From contig PDLQ01000019.1 of the NCBI GenBank assembly GCA_002591745.1, positions 47,509-111,508 of the forward strand: 64,000 nt of DNA, in the 5' to 3' direction. Both the position numbers and the translations under genes were made by a program. Each line of letters opens with the position of its first letter. Positions within the stretch are counted from its first letter, which is position 1. Origin of the DNA: Lewinellaceae bacterium SD302. Its GTDB lineage: Bacteria; Bacteroidota; Bacteroidia; Chitinophagales; Saprospiraceae. The notes under the pieces are model-generated. The model was given only the letters and a program-made list of their open reading frames with translations, did not search any database and was not told the DNA's origin. Shown piece after piece: positions 8,356-17,554 of the stretch.

Positions 8356-9009
8356 CTACCGACTCACTGCCACCACCTCTCCTTCCGCCAATACAAATAC
8401 CCGATCGCCTTCGCGAACCGTCACCTCGGCGCAACCCGTAAATTCTCCGAACGCGGGTAAGATGGCTTGTTCCACTCCGAAGTAGAAGCAGGGTAATTTC
8501 AGCTGATTGCGGCGGCCGTTATTGAGGGTTACACAGGGGTGCAAGTGACCGGAAAAATTGTAAAGATCCGGATTAACCTCCTCCGCTTTCTGCGGATAAT
8601 GAGAGAAAGAAAAAGGTGGACTAACAAAGTAGCAAGGGTGGATTTTAAGGGAAGAATCCCGGTAATCCTGGTCGGGTAGAATGTCGTGATTACCTGGGAC
8701 CAGCTCAAAACTGACCGTTGGTCGTTCGGTCATGAAATTTTTGAATAGCGGCCAGACATGGTTGTAATCGCTGTGGAAAAGATCGCCGAGTAGCAAGACC
8801 GTTTCAGGTTGAAAATCCTGTAGCATTTTATCCAGCCGCTGAAAATTGCCACTCGTAACGGCAAGGGGTACCGGGATACCGGCTTTACGAAAATGAGCTC
8901 CTTTCCCAAGGTGAAGGTCGGCAACTAACAAAGTTGACCTGGCTTCCCAAAAAATACCCTTTTCGGGGTGAAGCCACATTTTTTCGCCACGGATAAACTG
9001 GTGTTCCAT
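8356..9009 (-). CDS. pdeM: PdeM-type metallophosphoesterase (ligase-associated DNA-repair endonuclease family)
   Basis: Calcineurin-like phosphoesterase. Metal-binding blocks are visible: VADLHLGKGAHFRKAG (about 30-45), LLLGDLFHSD (about 73-82), PGNHD (about 105) and GHLHP (about 152). The DLHLGKGxHFRxxGIPVP signature and length of 217 match the small PdeM family, which is often encoded with an Lhr-type helicase and an ATP-dependent ligase. Those partners are not in this window, so the DNA-repair role is by family only. The CAAAGTAGC motif occurs in the gene at 8624-8632, read on the coding strand as CYFVS. Confidence 0.82.
   Translation of the reverse strand: MEHQFIRGEKMWLHPEKGIFWEARSTLLVADLHLGKGAHFRKAGIPVPLAVTSGNFQRLDKMLQDFQPETVLLLGDLFHSDYNHVWPLFKNFMTERPTVSFELVPGNHDILPDQDYRDSSLKIHPCYFVSPPFSFSHYPQKAEEVNPDLYNFSGHLHPCVTLNNGRRNQLKLPCFYFGVEQAILPAFGEFTGCAEVTVREGDRVFVLAEGEVVAVSR
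8621..8635 (+). repeat. Dispersed motif CTAACAAAGTAGC, copy in pdeM
   Basis: CTAACAAAGTAGCAA, antisense to pdeM. A shorter, degenerate look-alike (ACTAACAAAGTTG) occurs 300 bases further on at 8924-8936. Confidence 0.75.
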
Positions 9010-9178
9010 CTAGGCGCAAAAGTACGTCGCCAAACGCCATTGACCCCTAAAAAATGACCGTTTCGAAAGTGAGGTGTCTGGAATGATACAATTGTTAAAT
9101 TTATATCCGTTATTAAGGAAGCGGCTGAAACTGATTGTTCAAACCGCTTTCATTAGAACTATCTATTTATAATCTTGA

Positions 9179-10096
9179 ATGAACCGCATGGCTAAACTTC
9201 TTTGTCTCCTCTTTACTGTACTGATTTACTACTATTCAACCACGGATATCCAGGCCCAGGCTCCGGCACCGGTCGGGTACGACTTCGACCATCCGACCTT
9301 ACTGGCGAAGTTGCCCAAAAAACTGAAAGAAATTTCCGGCCTGAGTCTCAGCCCCCGGAATAATGAATTATTGGCCGTCCAAGACGAAGACGGACTCTTT
9401 TTCCGATTGGATATTCGCGACGGCCAATTGCTGGGATCCACGGAGTTCTGGAAGGACGGCGATTACGAAGGTATCGAAGCCGTGGGTGAAGATATCTGGA
9501 TAGTAAAGAGCACTGGCACGCTGTACAAAATTACCAACCCTGGTACCGGAGGGCAGGAAGTAACCAAATACAACGGATTCCTGAGCGAGGAGAACGACGT
9601 GGAAGGCCTTACTTACGACCGGGCCAACAACCGCCTCCTGCTTTCCTGCAAATCGCATTACGGTGGGTTTACCGAAACACGTTCGGTCTTTTCATTCGAC
9701 CTCGCTACCCGTCAATTCAAAGGCAGACCCGTCTTTACCGTTGGTCGGGAGGCACTTAAGGATTATCTGATGCAGTGCCCCAAGAGTAGTCGCCACGAAA
9801 AAATTTTCGAGTTCGTAAGTGAAAAAAAGGATTTTAATCTGGGGCCTTCCGCCATTGGCATTCACCCGATAACGGGTAGAATTTTCATTGCCTCTTCGGC
9901 CGGCAAATTAATCCTGGTACTTACTCCTGACGGGAAGGTCGAGCACCTACGTCGCCTCGACAAAAAGATATTTCCTCAACCGGAAGGCCTTGCCTTTACC
10001 AGCGACGGTACGCTGTATATCAGTACCGAGGCCAGGGATGATGAGCCGGCCAAGATTTACAGACTACCCTATCAGCCGGGATTCAACGGACTATAA
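9179..10096 (+). CDS. Secreted SdiA-regulated-like beta-propeller protein
   Basis: 305 residues with an N-terminal signal or anchor (about 1-27). The body has repeated propeller-type strands: LKEISGLSLSPRNNELLAVQDEDG, GDYEGIEAVGEDIWIVKSTGTLY, ENDVEGLTYDRANNRLLLSCK, GPSAIGIHPITGRIFIASSAG and QPEGLAFTSDGTLYISTEA. The E-G-[IL] turns in each blade are typical of the SdiA-regulated family (YjiK-like). The biochemical role of the family is unclear. The next gene begins about 110 bases downstream. Confidence 0.7.
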   Translation: MNRMAKLLCLLFTVLIYYYSTTDIQAQAPAPVGYDFDHPTLLAKLPKKLKEISGLSLSPRNNELLAVQDEDGLFFRLDIRDGQLLGSTEFWKDGDYEGIEAVGEDIWIVKSTGTLYKITNPGTGGQEVTKYNGFLSEENDVEGLTYDRANNRLLLSCKSHYGGFTETRSVFSFDLATRQFKGRPVFTVGREALKDYLMQCPKSSRHEKIFEFVSEKKDFNLGPSAIGIHPITGRIFIASSAGKLILVLTPDGKVEHLRRLDKKIFPQPEGLAFTSDGTLYISTEARDDEPAKIYRLPYQPGFNGL

Positions 10097-10103
10097 AATA
10101 GTG

Positions 10104-10167
10104 AGGACTGAAGAGTGGAAATCAGGCTGGTTACCAGCTACCATTCATTCCTTCATCCTTCAGTCCT
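10104..10167. repeat. AGGACTGAAG inverted repeat
   Basis: AGGACTGAAG (10104-10113) is mirrored by CTTCAGTCCT (10158-10167), with further AGGATGAAGGAATG-like words in the loop. It lies just after the propeller gene and before the lipoprotein gene. Confidence 0.5.
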
Positions 10168-10204
10168 TGCTTATTACCTTTGGCCGCCCAAATAACCCCA
10201 ACGA

Positions 10205-10969
10205 ATGAGTTTCCGTTTCGGCCTAGCTATTACTGCCCTGTTTATCCTTGGAACCGGGTGTTCAGACCAGCGCGATATTCGTGATTACTATTTCCCGGTT
10301 CGTGATTTGGACGAGGGGCTCGTTTATGCCTACACCCCCCAGAATAGTCCAGATACCAATACAGTCTATTGGTACGCCATCGGTCTAGATCAGGACACTG
10401 CCCTTTACCTCAACATTACCACTTACGATGAAAGGCTCAACCCTGCCACCCTGGTCAGTGAGGCTATAACCAATGAAGGAGTGGTCACTCGCCAAGTGCT
10501 TATTTACTCCACCGACTCCACCGGCCGCAGTGTTAAAACCCAGGCTGATATTTTATTTGACCAAAGCTTCCCTTTTTTCGTAGCCCGGAATTATGAGGAT
10601 GATCAGAACATTCAGGTCTATCAAATCGATTACAGTCCCGTTACCAGCCCCACAAGCCGTTATCGAATCACTTACAACCGCAGTTTCAGCAGAGATACCA
10701 TTGCGATGATCGACGGACTGGAATATCCAGCCATTCGCCTGGAAATGACCGGAGAAACCAGCGTTCGTGATGCCGTGGAAGGAGATATCTCCCCCACCTT
10801 CCGGGGTTTCGAGATCTACGCTAAGGGTGTCGGCCTCGTAGAGAGTTACCGGAACTTCGATGGCTTCATTTTACACCAAAAACTGACTGATCGTTTTTCC
10901 ATGGAAGAGCTTCAGCATAAAGCTAAACAGCTTTATGGGACGTCGTCCTCCGCCGGAGGTAGCGATTAA
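10205..10969 (+). CDS. Hypothetical lipoprotein
   Basis: 254 residues. It has a lipoprotein signal with lipobox LGTGC (Cys about 19), followed by a Ser/Thr/Tyr-rich, beta-strand-rich domain that I cannot assign. Its last 47 bases overlap the 3' end of the convergent transporter gene (10923-10969), so the two transcripts are antisense to each other there. Confidence 0.65.
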   Translation: MSFRFGLAITALFILGTGCSDQRDIRDYYFPVRDLDEGLVYAYTPQNSPDTNTVYWYAIGLDQDTALYLNITTYDERLNPATLVSEAITNEGVVTRQVLIYSTDSTGRSVKTQADILFDQSFPFFVARNYEDDQNIQVYQIDYSPVTSPTSRYRITYNRSFSRDTIAMIDGLEYPAIRLEMTGETSVRDAVEGDISPTFRGFEIYAKGVGLVESYRNFDGFILHQKLTDRFSMEELQHKAKQLYGTSSSAGGSD

Positions 10970-11822
10970 TACCGGCGTAACCGAATACCGCCAGCATAAT
11001 GATGAGCGTGCCGAGGTAAAAGCTGGGCGTCAGTTCCTGAGCGTCATTCAGTAGAAAGTAGGCCAGGAAAATACCATAGACTGGCTCCAGGTTTATCGTC
11101 AGGTTAGTGGCGAAAGCCGATAATTTACGTAATGCCCGTAAGCTTAACACGTAAGTCAGGGTAGTACACAGTAAGGCCAGGGTCAATAGATATACCCAGT
11201 CGATTTCCCGATCCGGCCAGAACGGTTCAGTACCGAAGAACGGCAGCAACAGGGCCAGAAAAACCGTTGCACCGCCCAATTCAACAAAGGTTACGCGCAG
11301 AGCATCAGTATCCCCCATATAGCGCTTGTTCAGGTTGGTGAATAGTGCGGCCAGAAAGGCGGACACCAGTCCCACCATAATCCCTAAATTCATGCTATCC
11401 GCGCTGCCATCCACGACCAACCAGATTCCCGGCAGAATGGCTACGCCTAGTAGTAATTCATACCAGCGAAACGGACTACGTACAATTAGTGGCTCCAAAA
11501 GACTACTGAATAGTGAGGTAGTAGCCATACAAATCAGCGCGATACTCGCATTCGCCAGTTTGATACTACCGTAGAAGGCCACCCAGTGCAAACCGGTCAA
11601 CAAGCCGATACCGACCAGAGTCAATAGCTTTCTCCACCCTACCTCACGGTACAGGCTTCCGATTCGGATGAAGGCCAGCAAGCTCATACTCGTCAGAAAC
11701 ACCCTCCACCAGACCAGCGTCAGGGCCGAAAGGTCAATCAGATCACCGAGGATGGCTGTAAAGCCCCACAGGAAAACGGCGAGGTGCAATTCCAGATAAG
11801 CGCGGGTGGTGGTGTATGCCAT
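10923..11822 (-). CDS. EamA/DMT-family transporter
   Basis: Inner-membrane protein of 299 residues with about ten hydrophobic helices in two EamA halves. The first half starts AVFLWGFTAILGDLI and the second half LVSAFLAALFTNLNKRY. Family members export small metabolites such as amino acids or nucleobases; the substrate is unknown. It overlaps the convergent lipoprotein gene by 47 bases. Confidence 0.85.
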   Translation of the reverse strand: MAYTTTRAYLELHLAVFLWGFTAILGDLIDLSALTLVWWRVFLTSMSLLAFIRIGSLYREVGWRKLLTLVGIGLLTGLHWVAFYGSIKLANASIALICMATTSLFSSLLEPLIVRSPFRWYELLLGVAILPGIWLVVDGSADSMNLGIMVGLVSAFLAALFTNLNKRYMGDTDALRVTFVELGGATVFLALLLPFFGTEPFWPDREIDWVYLLTLALLCTTLTYVLSLRALRKLSAFATNLTINLEPVYGIFLAYFLLNDAQELTPSFYLGTLIIMLAVFGYAGINRYLRRRTTSHKAV

Positions 11823-11945
11823 TGGGCAAATATAGACCTTCTAAAAATCTAGCCTAATAACAGCACGCAGACGGTGCCGACGAATAGTCAGGCTAAGGCA
11901 GTCCCACTGACGAGCGGACATTTTGCAAGCATCAATAGCCATACA

Positions 11946-13295
11946 TTACACCTTCACTACATTCAACCCATAGGTGTAAAGTAGTGCCTCTTCGTTCAGG
12001 GTCAGTGGTGGCGCAGCCCCGTCGTTTCGTTTCAGTAAAGTGCAACCGATGCTACATTCCAGGCAGCGGCTTCGGTCACAATAATATTTTTTCAGTTCCA
12101 ACAGGGCCTGGGTATCGGCTGCATCGTGGGCTTTCATACCGTTGGCGGCCCATTTGGAGATCAGGTTGTTCTTTTCGGCCGGGACGGAGTTGAGCAAGTC
12201 GATAGCTTGTTCCCGGATGGATTCATCGTCACGGAGCTTGCCGTATAACTCCAGGAGCGGAGCAACGGTGTTGATCAGGATGGAATGAATCGTACTAATA
12301 CCCAGCCGCTTGAAACTGCGTTTACTTTCCTGCCCAAAGCGATGGTGGTTACGCCAGTAGTTGCTCAATTCTACGTTGTACATATTTTCTAATTCGCGCG
12401 TATTGGCGGCGGCCAGGGTCTTTCCAAACAATTGCCCCGAGGTAACAATCAGGCGAGCCAGTTGAGCAATGCGAATGGTTGGAAAATTAGCCGGACGAAG
12501 TCTCAGATAGCGCCAAACGGCCACCGGCAAAGGGCGAAGTTCATACTTAATTGCCAGCAATCGATATTCCCTTAGCAGCACTTGGGGGTAATCCTCTTCA
12601 CTATCTTCGGGTAACAAGCCGGATTGACCAAACAGCAGGGCTTCTACCTGAAGCTGACTGTGTTTGTGTCGCAGTAAAACCCGTAAGGGGATCGACCGGG
12701 CCAGCATTTCCATCGCATCGGCATTGACTTTGCCCCCTAAACTGCGCGCGATAGACTGGTAGAAGACCTCTTCCCAGTCGCGGCGGCCGTCTTCCAACCG
12801 CTGCTCTAATTCGGCACTGCGTCGGGCCAGTCTCTCCCGTAAAAGACGATCCAGCCACTGCCGGCGAACCAGTTCGGAAACGGAGTCTAATTGAGTCTGA
12901 CAGGGAATCCAGTACTCGTTATGCATCAAACGCCAGTAGTTGTTGATCAACCGGGCCGGCACCCGTCCTTTTAGCTCGAGACAGGGAATTTGTTCTCCAT
13001 TGGCGCGGTAGACCGGGCGGTCTTCTTCGAGGACGACGTGTAGAATGACGTTATCATAAGCCGGATCCGACTGATGACCATGAGCGTACCAATCCGAAGA
13101 ACGGATGTGAATTTCCACGTGGCCCGCCCAGTTCATACCGTTAATTTTCAGGCGGGCACCGTTGAAATCGGGACCGGCGTTGGAATTGTGGAGTCCGAAA
13201 TTGATAATTTCGATCTGCTCGTATGCTGTGGTTCTGAGCTGATGGAGGTCGAAGGCGGCGGTGCGCCAGAGAAAATGGAGAAAGTCTTCACGCAT
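11946..13295 (-). CDS. DUF2851 family protein
   Basis: 449 residues that match the Bacteroidota-typical DUF2851 family. The N-terminus has FLHFLWRTAAFD and IINFGLHNSNAGPDFNGARLKI, then WAGHVEIHIRSSDWYAHGH and YDNVILHVVLEED. The C-terminus has a Cys cluster (YYCDRSRCLECSIGCTLL), possibly a metal or iron-sulphur site. The function of the family is unknown to me. Transcribed alone, divergent from aminopeptidase P. Confidence 0.8.
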   Translation of the reverse strand: MREDFLHFLWRTAAFDLHQLRTTAYEQIEIINFGLHNSNAGPDFNGARLKINGMNWAGHVEIHIRSSDWYAHGHQSDPAYDNVILHVVLEEDRPVYRANGEQIPCLELKGRVPARLINNYWRLMHNEYWIPCQTQLDSVSELVRRQWLDRLLRERLARRSAELEQRLEDGRRDWEEVFYQSIARSLGGKVNADAMEMLARSIPLRVLLRHKHSQLQVEALLFGQSGLLPEDSEEDYPQVLLREYRLLAIKYELRPLPVAVWRYLRLRPANFPTIRIAQLARLIVTSGQLFGKTLAAANTRELENMYNVELSNYWRNHHRFGQESKRSFKRLGISTIHSILINTVAPLLELYGKLRDDESIREQAIDLLNSVPAEKNNLISKWAANGMKAHDAADTQALLELKKYYCDRSRCLECSIGCTLLKRNDGAAPPLTLNEEALLYTYGLNVVKV

Positions 13296-13604
13296 GGCGT
13301 AAATAGTTGTGGAATGGCCCTCGCTTTCTCACCCGATGGCCAGTAGATTGTTGTAATTTCCTTTGTTGGGGCTAAGTTAAAATATTTTTCCAATAAAACA
13401 CATTTTGTTTTAATTATTTTCAACAAGACATCTGCCCGAATACCCCGTAGCAGATGCCACAGCCACCCTCAATTAGGTCGGATCAACTACTGAGGGATGA
13501 GTTTAAGCGAGCTGAACTTCACCGACACTGCTACTTTGCCAGCCAAAATAAAGAATCTAAGTTTCAACCCGTAGATTAGCCGTCCAATATCCAAACCTCT
13601 CCAC
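13296..13604. other. Divergent intergenic region between DUF2851 and aminopeptidase P
   Basis: 309 bases with no gene that I can support. It holds AT-rich sequence around 13375-13425, a small hairpin (ATCTGC/GCAGAT near 13432-13455), the CAAAGTAGC copy at 13530-13538 and a possible -7 element TAAGTTTC at 13558-13565 for the plus-strand gene. Confidence 0.5.
13530..13544 (-). repeat. Dispersed motif, TGGCAAAGTAGC form
   Basis: GCTACTTTGCCAGCC, intergenic, upstream of aminopeptidase P. Confidence 0.7.
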
Positions 13605-15386
13605 ATGACCATCCCCCAACGCCTCGCCGCCCTGCGCACCGCCATGAAAGCCCATGATCTGGATGCTTATTACGTCGCCGACCTGGACCCCCACCAGAGT
13701 GAATATGTAGCTGACCACTGGAAGAGCCGGACCTGGCTGAGTGGCTTCGACGGATCCGCCGGCACCCTGATCGTAACCGCCGACGAGGCCAAATTGTGGA
13801 CCGACAGTCGCTATTTCCTCCAGGGTGAAAGTCAGCTGGCCGGCACCGGGATCGATTTGATGCGGCAAGGTGAAAAAGGTGTAATGACCATTCAAAAATG
13901 GCTGAATAAAAAATTAATCGCCGGGGATAGACTGGGTAGAGATGGCAATATAGTCTCCGTGGGAGCGGCCAATCGACTGGAGGAAAAGCTCTCGAAACGA
14001 GATATTGAGGTCTGCTATGACCATGATCTATTCGCAGACGTCTGGCCGGATCGCCCGCCCTTGCCCGCCACTGAAGCCCTGGAACACGACGAAAAATTCA
14101 CCCAGGAAACGCGGACCGAAAAACTACAAAGACTGCGTGATTTCATGGCAAAGAATGAGCTTGAGCATTACCTCCTCGTAGGCCTGGACGAGATTGCCTG
14201 GACGCTGAACGTGCGCGGAAATGACGTAGAGTTTAATCCACTCGTCCTCTCCTATTTGCTGGTTCACCGAGAAGGAGCTACCTGGTTCTGCGGGCCAGAG
14301 CGCATTCCCGGCGAGTTGAGTAGAAGATTAAAGGAAGAAGGTGTAAAAATAGCCGACTACGCCGATGTTATTCCCGCTCTCCAGCGCATCAACGCCACGG
14401 ATGAGCCCCTCGGACTGGACCCCAACCTCACCGCCGCTTGCATCTACCTGGCGGCCGGAGGCGATCGCACCCACCAAATTTTCAGTCCGGTGGCTCGCTG
14501 GAAATCCATCAAAGGACCCAAAGAAATTGAACACATCCGTGCATCTATGGCCAGGGATGGAGTGGCACTGCTCCGACTGAGGCGTTGGCTGAGCGAGGCA
14601 GTAAATAGGGGAACTAACGAAGTAGCAGTGTCTGAAAAACTCACTGAGCTGAGGGCCACGGGGGCGAACTATTTTGGCGACAGTTTTCCCGCGATAGTCG
14701 GTTATCGGGGCAACGGAGCCATCGTTCACTACCGCGCCGAAGCGAATAGCTGTGCCGAGATCGAAGCTTCTGGATTACTGTTACTGGATAGTGGCGGGCA
14801 ATACCTGGATGGCACCACTGATATTACCCGCACCTTTGCCCTGAGCGATCCAACGGCCGACGAAAAATTGCATTATACCCTGGTCCTGCAAGGTCACATC
14901 AACTTGGGCATGGCCCGCTTTCCGGAAGGGACGGTCGGCCGCCAGCTGGATGTACTGGCCCGTAACCCACTCTGGCAACATGCCCTGAACTACGGACACG
15001 GTACCGGACACGGGGTCGGCTACTTCCTGAACGTTCACGAGGGCCCCATGGGTATCCGCGGCAACCATACCAAAGGCAGCAGCCAGGAAGCTCTGCGCGC
15101 CGGTCAAATCCTGAGTAACGAACCCGGCTATTACCGCACGGGGGAATACGGCATCCGCATTGAAAATCTGGTAGTCGTTAAAGCCACTGAACCGGAAGGC
15201 TGGCTGGAGTTTGAAGACCTGACCGTTTTTCCCATGGAGCGTAGCCTGGTAGATTTTAGTTTGCTCAGCGAAGCACAGAAAACCTGGCTACGGGATTATC
15301 ACGCCAAGGTAGAGGCGGCGATACTCCCTTTGCTGGAAGATGAAGGGGAGATTGACTGGCTCAAGCAAGCTTGTGGAGGTTGGTAG
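13605..15386 (+). CDS. pepP: Xaa-Pro aminopeptidase (M24, aminopeptidase P family)
   Basis: Dimetal peptidase that removes N-terminal residues before proline in the cytoplasm. 593 residues is the length of the large, three-domain form: two creatinase-like N-terminal domains (about 1-300) and the M24 pita-bread domain (about 305-540). Metal ligands are visible as the two Asp of LLLDSGGQYLDGTTDITR, the His of YGHGTGHGVGYFLNVHEGP, the Glu of SNEPGYY and the Glu of GIRIENLV. A one-mismatch copy of the dispersed motif (CTAACGAAGTAGC) lies at 14614-14626, read as TNEVA. Confidence 0.93.
   Translation: MTIPQRLAALRTAMKAHDLDAYYVADLDPHQSEYVADHWKSRTWLSGFDGSAGTLIVTADEAKLWTDSRYFLQGESQLAGTGIDLMRQGEKGVMTIQKWLNKKLIAGDRLGRDGNIVSVGAANRLEEKLSKRDIEVCYDHDLFADVWPDRPPLPATEALEHDEKFTQETRTEKLQRLRDFMAKNELEHYLLVGLDEIAWTLNVRGNDVEFNPLVLSYLLVHREGATWFCGPERIPGELSRRLKEEGVKIADYADVIPALQRINATDEPLGLDPNLTAACIYLAAGGDRTHQIFSPVARWKSIKGPKEIEHIRASMARDGVALLRLRRWLSEAVNRGTNEVAVSEKLTELRATGANYFGDSFPAIVGYRGNGAIVHYRAEANSCAEIEASGLLLLDSGGQYLDGTTDITRTFALSDPTADEKLHYTLVLQGHINLGMARFPEGTVGRQLDVLARNPLWQHALNYGHGTGHGVGYFLNVHEGPMGIRGNHTKGSSQEALRAGQILSNEPGYYRTGEYGIRIENLVVVKATEPEGWLEFEDLTVFPMERSLVDFSLLSEAQKTWLRDYHAKVEAAILPLLEDEGEIDWLKQACGGW
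14614..14630 (+). repeat. Dispersed motif, one-mismatch copy in aminopeptidase P
   Basis: CTAACGAAGTAGCAGTG differs from the consensus at one base (G for A). Read in frame as T-N-E-V-A-V. Confidence 0.5.
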
Positions 15387-15417
15387 GCCTGCCAGATTTC
15401 TTTCGTAACTTTCCACC

Positions 15418-16269
15418 GTGCCCGATTTTAGTAAACAAAAGGCTCTGTTTTTTCTCTCCCTGATCTGGCTGGTCAGCTTCAACGTTGCGGCCCAGACCCT
15501 TCCGTACCCGGATTCCATTGTCAACTACGAGGAAGAAGATTACGGTCAAACGGATCCTTACGAAGAAGAGGAGGTTGGCTACATATACGTTCCACCACCC
15601 GATGAAACCTCTCTAGTTCCGCTATCACCCGATCTCCACCGCGAGCTGATCGAGGAATTCGATTACAACGACGACAAGAAAGACAAAGAGGCCGAAGAGG
15701 AACGCCTGAAGCAACAGGAAGAAAGGGATAACTGGCTGGAGAAATTCTTCGACGGGATTTCCTTCGGCAGTATCGAATTGGGGCCGATCACTTCCCTCAT
15801 CTTGATATTACTATTAGCCGGTGGACTAGGCTATTTCATTTTCCGTTTTCTGGATGTACCGACGACCTACCGCTCTAAAGCCGAGCGAGATGCTGCAAGG
15901 GTTGACGTCTCAGAGTTAGAGGACGAAAAACTTACCCTCACCGAAACGGAAAGCCTGCTGCAACGAGCCGAAAAGAACGAGCAATTCGAACTGGCCGTCC
16001 GCCTGCAATTCCTGGCCTTGTTGAAAAGGCTTCATGAGGAAGATTACATTAAATTTGCCAAGGACAAGATCAACCGCGCCTACCTGCGGGAGATGGAAGA
16101 ATACCCGGAGCTCTCCGCCGGCTTTCGCAAACTGACCCACAATTTTGAACGAAATTGGTACGGGCAGTACCCCATCGATCCGTTCACCTACCGCCTGATT
16201 GCCGACACCTACCGGGATTACAACCGTCAACTGGACGTCCACCGCCAAGCTAATACCACCGATGCTTAG
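15418..16269 (+). CDS. DUF4129-containing membrane protein
   Basis: Starts with GTG at 15418, 31 bases after aminopeptidase P. The N-terminus MPDFSKQKALFFLSLIWLVS to AAQ is a signal peptide. An acidic linker (EEEDY, EEEEV) follows, then one membrane span (about 120-145) and a cytoplasmic DUF4129 helical domain with the ALRLQFLALLKRL-type helix (here AVRLQFLALLKRLHEE) and WYGQYPIDPFTYRLI near the end. First gene of a DUF4129-DUF4350-MoxR operon. In related genomes such operons also carry DUF58 and are linked to envelope or aerotolerance functions. The exact role is unknown. Confidence 0.82.
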   Translation: MPDFSKQKALFFLSLIWLVSFNVAAQTLPYPDSIVNYEEEDYGQTDPYEEEEVGYIYVPPPDETSLVPLSPDLHRELIEEFDYNDDKKDKEAEEERLKQQEERDNWLEKFFDGISFGSIELGPITSLILILLLAGGLGYFIFRFLDVPTTYRSKAERDAARVDVSELEDEKLTLTETESLLQRAEKNEQFELAVRLQFLALLKRLHEEDYIKFAKDKINRAYLREMEEYPELSAGFRKLTHNFERNWYGQYPIDPFTYRLIADTYRDYNRQLDVHRQANTTDA

Positions 16270-17542
16270 TGCCCGACAACAGAACGGCGGCCCAATCACC
16301 CTGTTGGCCTTTCTCCTGCTGACGCTCAGCAGCGGATGCGGCTATTCCTGGTGGGAAAGCTACCGTTATAATAAGGAAGAGCCCTACGATTTGCACGCGC
16401 TTTATAGTCTGCTGGAAGCAAGACCCTCCGGCTTTACCCATAATCGGGATACCCTGGGGGCACTCGACTTCGACAGCAGTCTAGTCGCCAGCTATCTTTA
16501 CGTAGGAGCAAATATTTACCTGGATGAGGAAGACGTTACGAGTCTACTCAATTTCGTGGAAGCGGGTAATAAGGCCATGCTTATCACCAAGAACATACCT
16601 AACGATATCAGCTATCACCTTTTCGGGCCGAATTGCTATTATTTCTACGAAGACAGCTACTACTCCAATAGCGATCTGGAATACGTCTACGATACCACCC
16701 TAAGTCTCTTCCTCACCAATCCGGCCCTGCTGCCCAAGGACTCCGTCCAGCTATATTTCGCTTACGATTCCGAGCCCATCGCCCATAGTTGGGGCTATTT
16801 ACGGGAAGAATGGCTCTGTGACCCCGGATTTGGCAACGAAATCCTCGGCACCCTGGATAGTAACCGGGTTAATTTCATCCGCCTCCGCTACGGTGAGGGA
16901 GAATTACTCGTACATACCAACCCGGAACTCTTCACCAATTATTACTTAACTGATAGTAGTCGCTACCATTACGCACTTGGCGTATTAAGCTACCTGGGCG
17001 ATGGCCCGGTGATCTGGGACGAATACGCCCGCAACTATCACCTGCCGCCCAGCCAGCGCAACCAAAGTAATTATAACCCAAACGGGGGCCGCAATCTCTT
17101 TACCGAAAATCACGCTCTCCGTTATATCTTGGAACAACCACCCCTGGCCCTGGCCTGGTACTTATTGCTGATCGGTGGTTTTTTATACGTTATCTTTCGG
17201 GGGAAGCGCCGGCAACGGATCGTGCCTTTCCGCACTAAACCGGAAAACAGTAGTCGGCAATTCGTGGATACCATCGCACGATTGGCCTACCAACACGGCA
17301 ACCACGCCCAATTGGCCAAACGTGAGATCACCATGCTGCGGCAGTATCTCCAGGAGCGTTTCCAGGTCCGTTGGCCGGAAGGCAAAGAGCTGCCCGATGA
17401 TACAGCCTTACGCACCGGCCTGCCTCAGGAAGTGGTGGATCACGCCGCCCGCCAAATTCGCTTCGTCGATCAACGCGATTACATCGAAGAAGGAGATTTG
17501 ATGTTATTTTATCGCGCCATTCATCCCATTTACCAAGCCTAA
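16262..17542 (+). CDS. DUF4350-containing membrane protein
   Basis: The start at 16262 (MLSARQQNGG) overlaps the upstream stop by 8 bases (ATGCTTAG), indicating translational coupling; an earlier in-frame ATG at 16199 would overlap by 71 bases and is less likely. It has an N-terminal hydrophobic segment ending in LSSGCGYSW (possible lipobox), a DUF4350 domain (about 40-270, with SLVASYLYVGANIYLDEEDV as the start of the GATase-like fold), a second membrane span ALAWYLLLIGGFLYVIF (about 295-315), and a basic cytoplasmic tail. It probably works with the neighbouring DUF4129 and MoxR proteins. Confidence 0.8.
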   Translation: MLSARQQNGGPITLLAFLLLTLSSGCGYSWWESYRYNKEEPYDLHALYSLLEARPSGFTHNRDTLGALDFDSSLVASYLYVGANIYLDEEDVTSLLNFVEAGNKAMLITKNIPNDISYHLFGPNCYYFYEDSYYSNSDLEYVYDTTLSLFLTNPALLPKDSVQLYFAYDSEPIAHSWGYLREEWLCDPGFGNEILGTLDSNRVNFIRLRYGEGELLVHTNPELFTNYYLTDSSRYHYALGVLSYLGDGPVIWDEYARNYHLPPSQRNQSNYNPNGGRNLFTENHALRYILEQPPLALAWYLLLIGGFLYVIFRGKRRQRIVPFRTKPENSSRQFVDTIARLAYQHGNHAQLAKREITMLRQYLQERFQVRWPEGKELPDDTALRTGLPQEVVDHAARQIRFVDQRDYIEEGDLMLFYRAIHPIYQA

Positions 17543-17554
17543 CGCCAATACAAT

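Noticed and set aside
8924..8936. ACTAACAAAGTTG in pdeM
   Set aside because: The GTAGC half is missing; kept only as a note beside the real copy at 8621.
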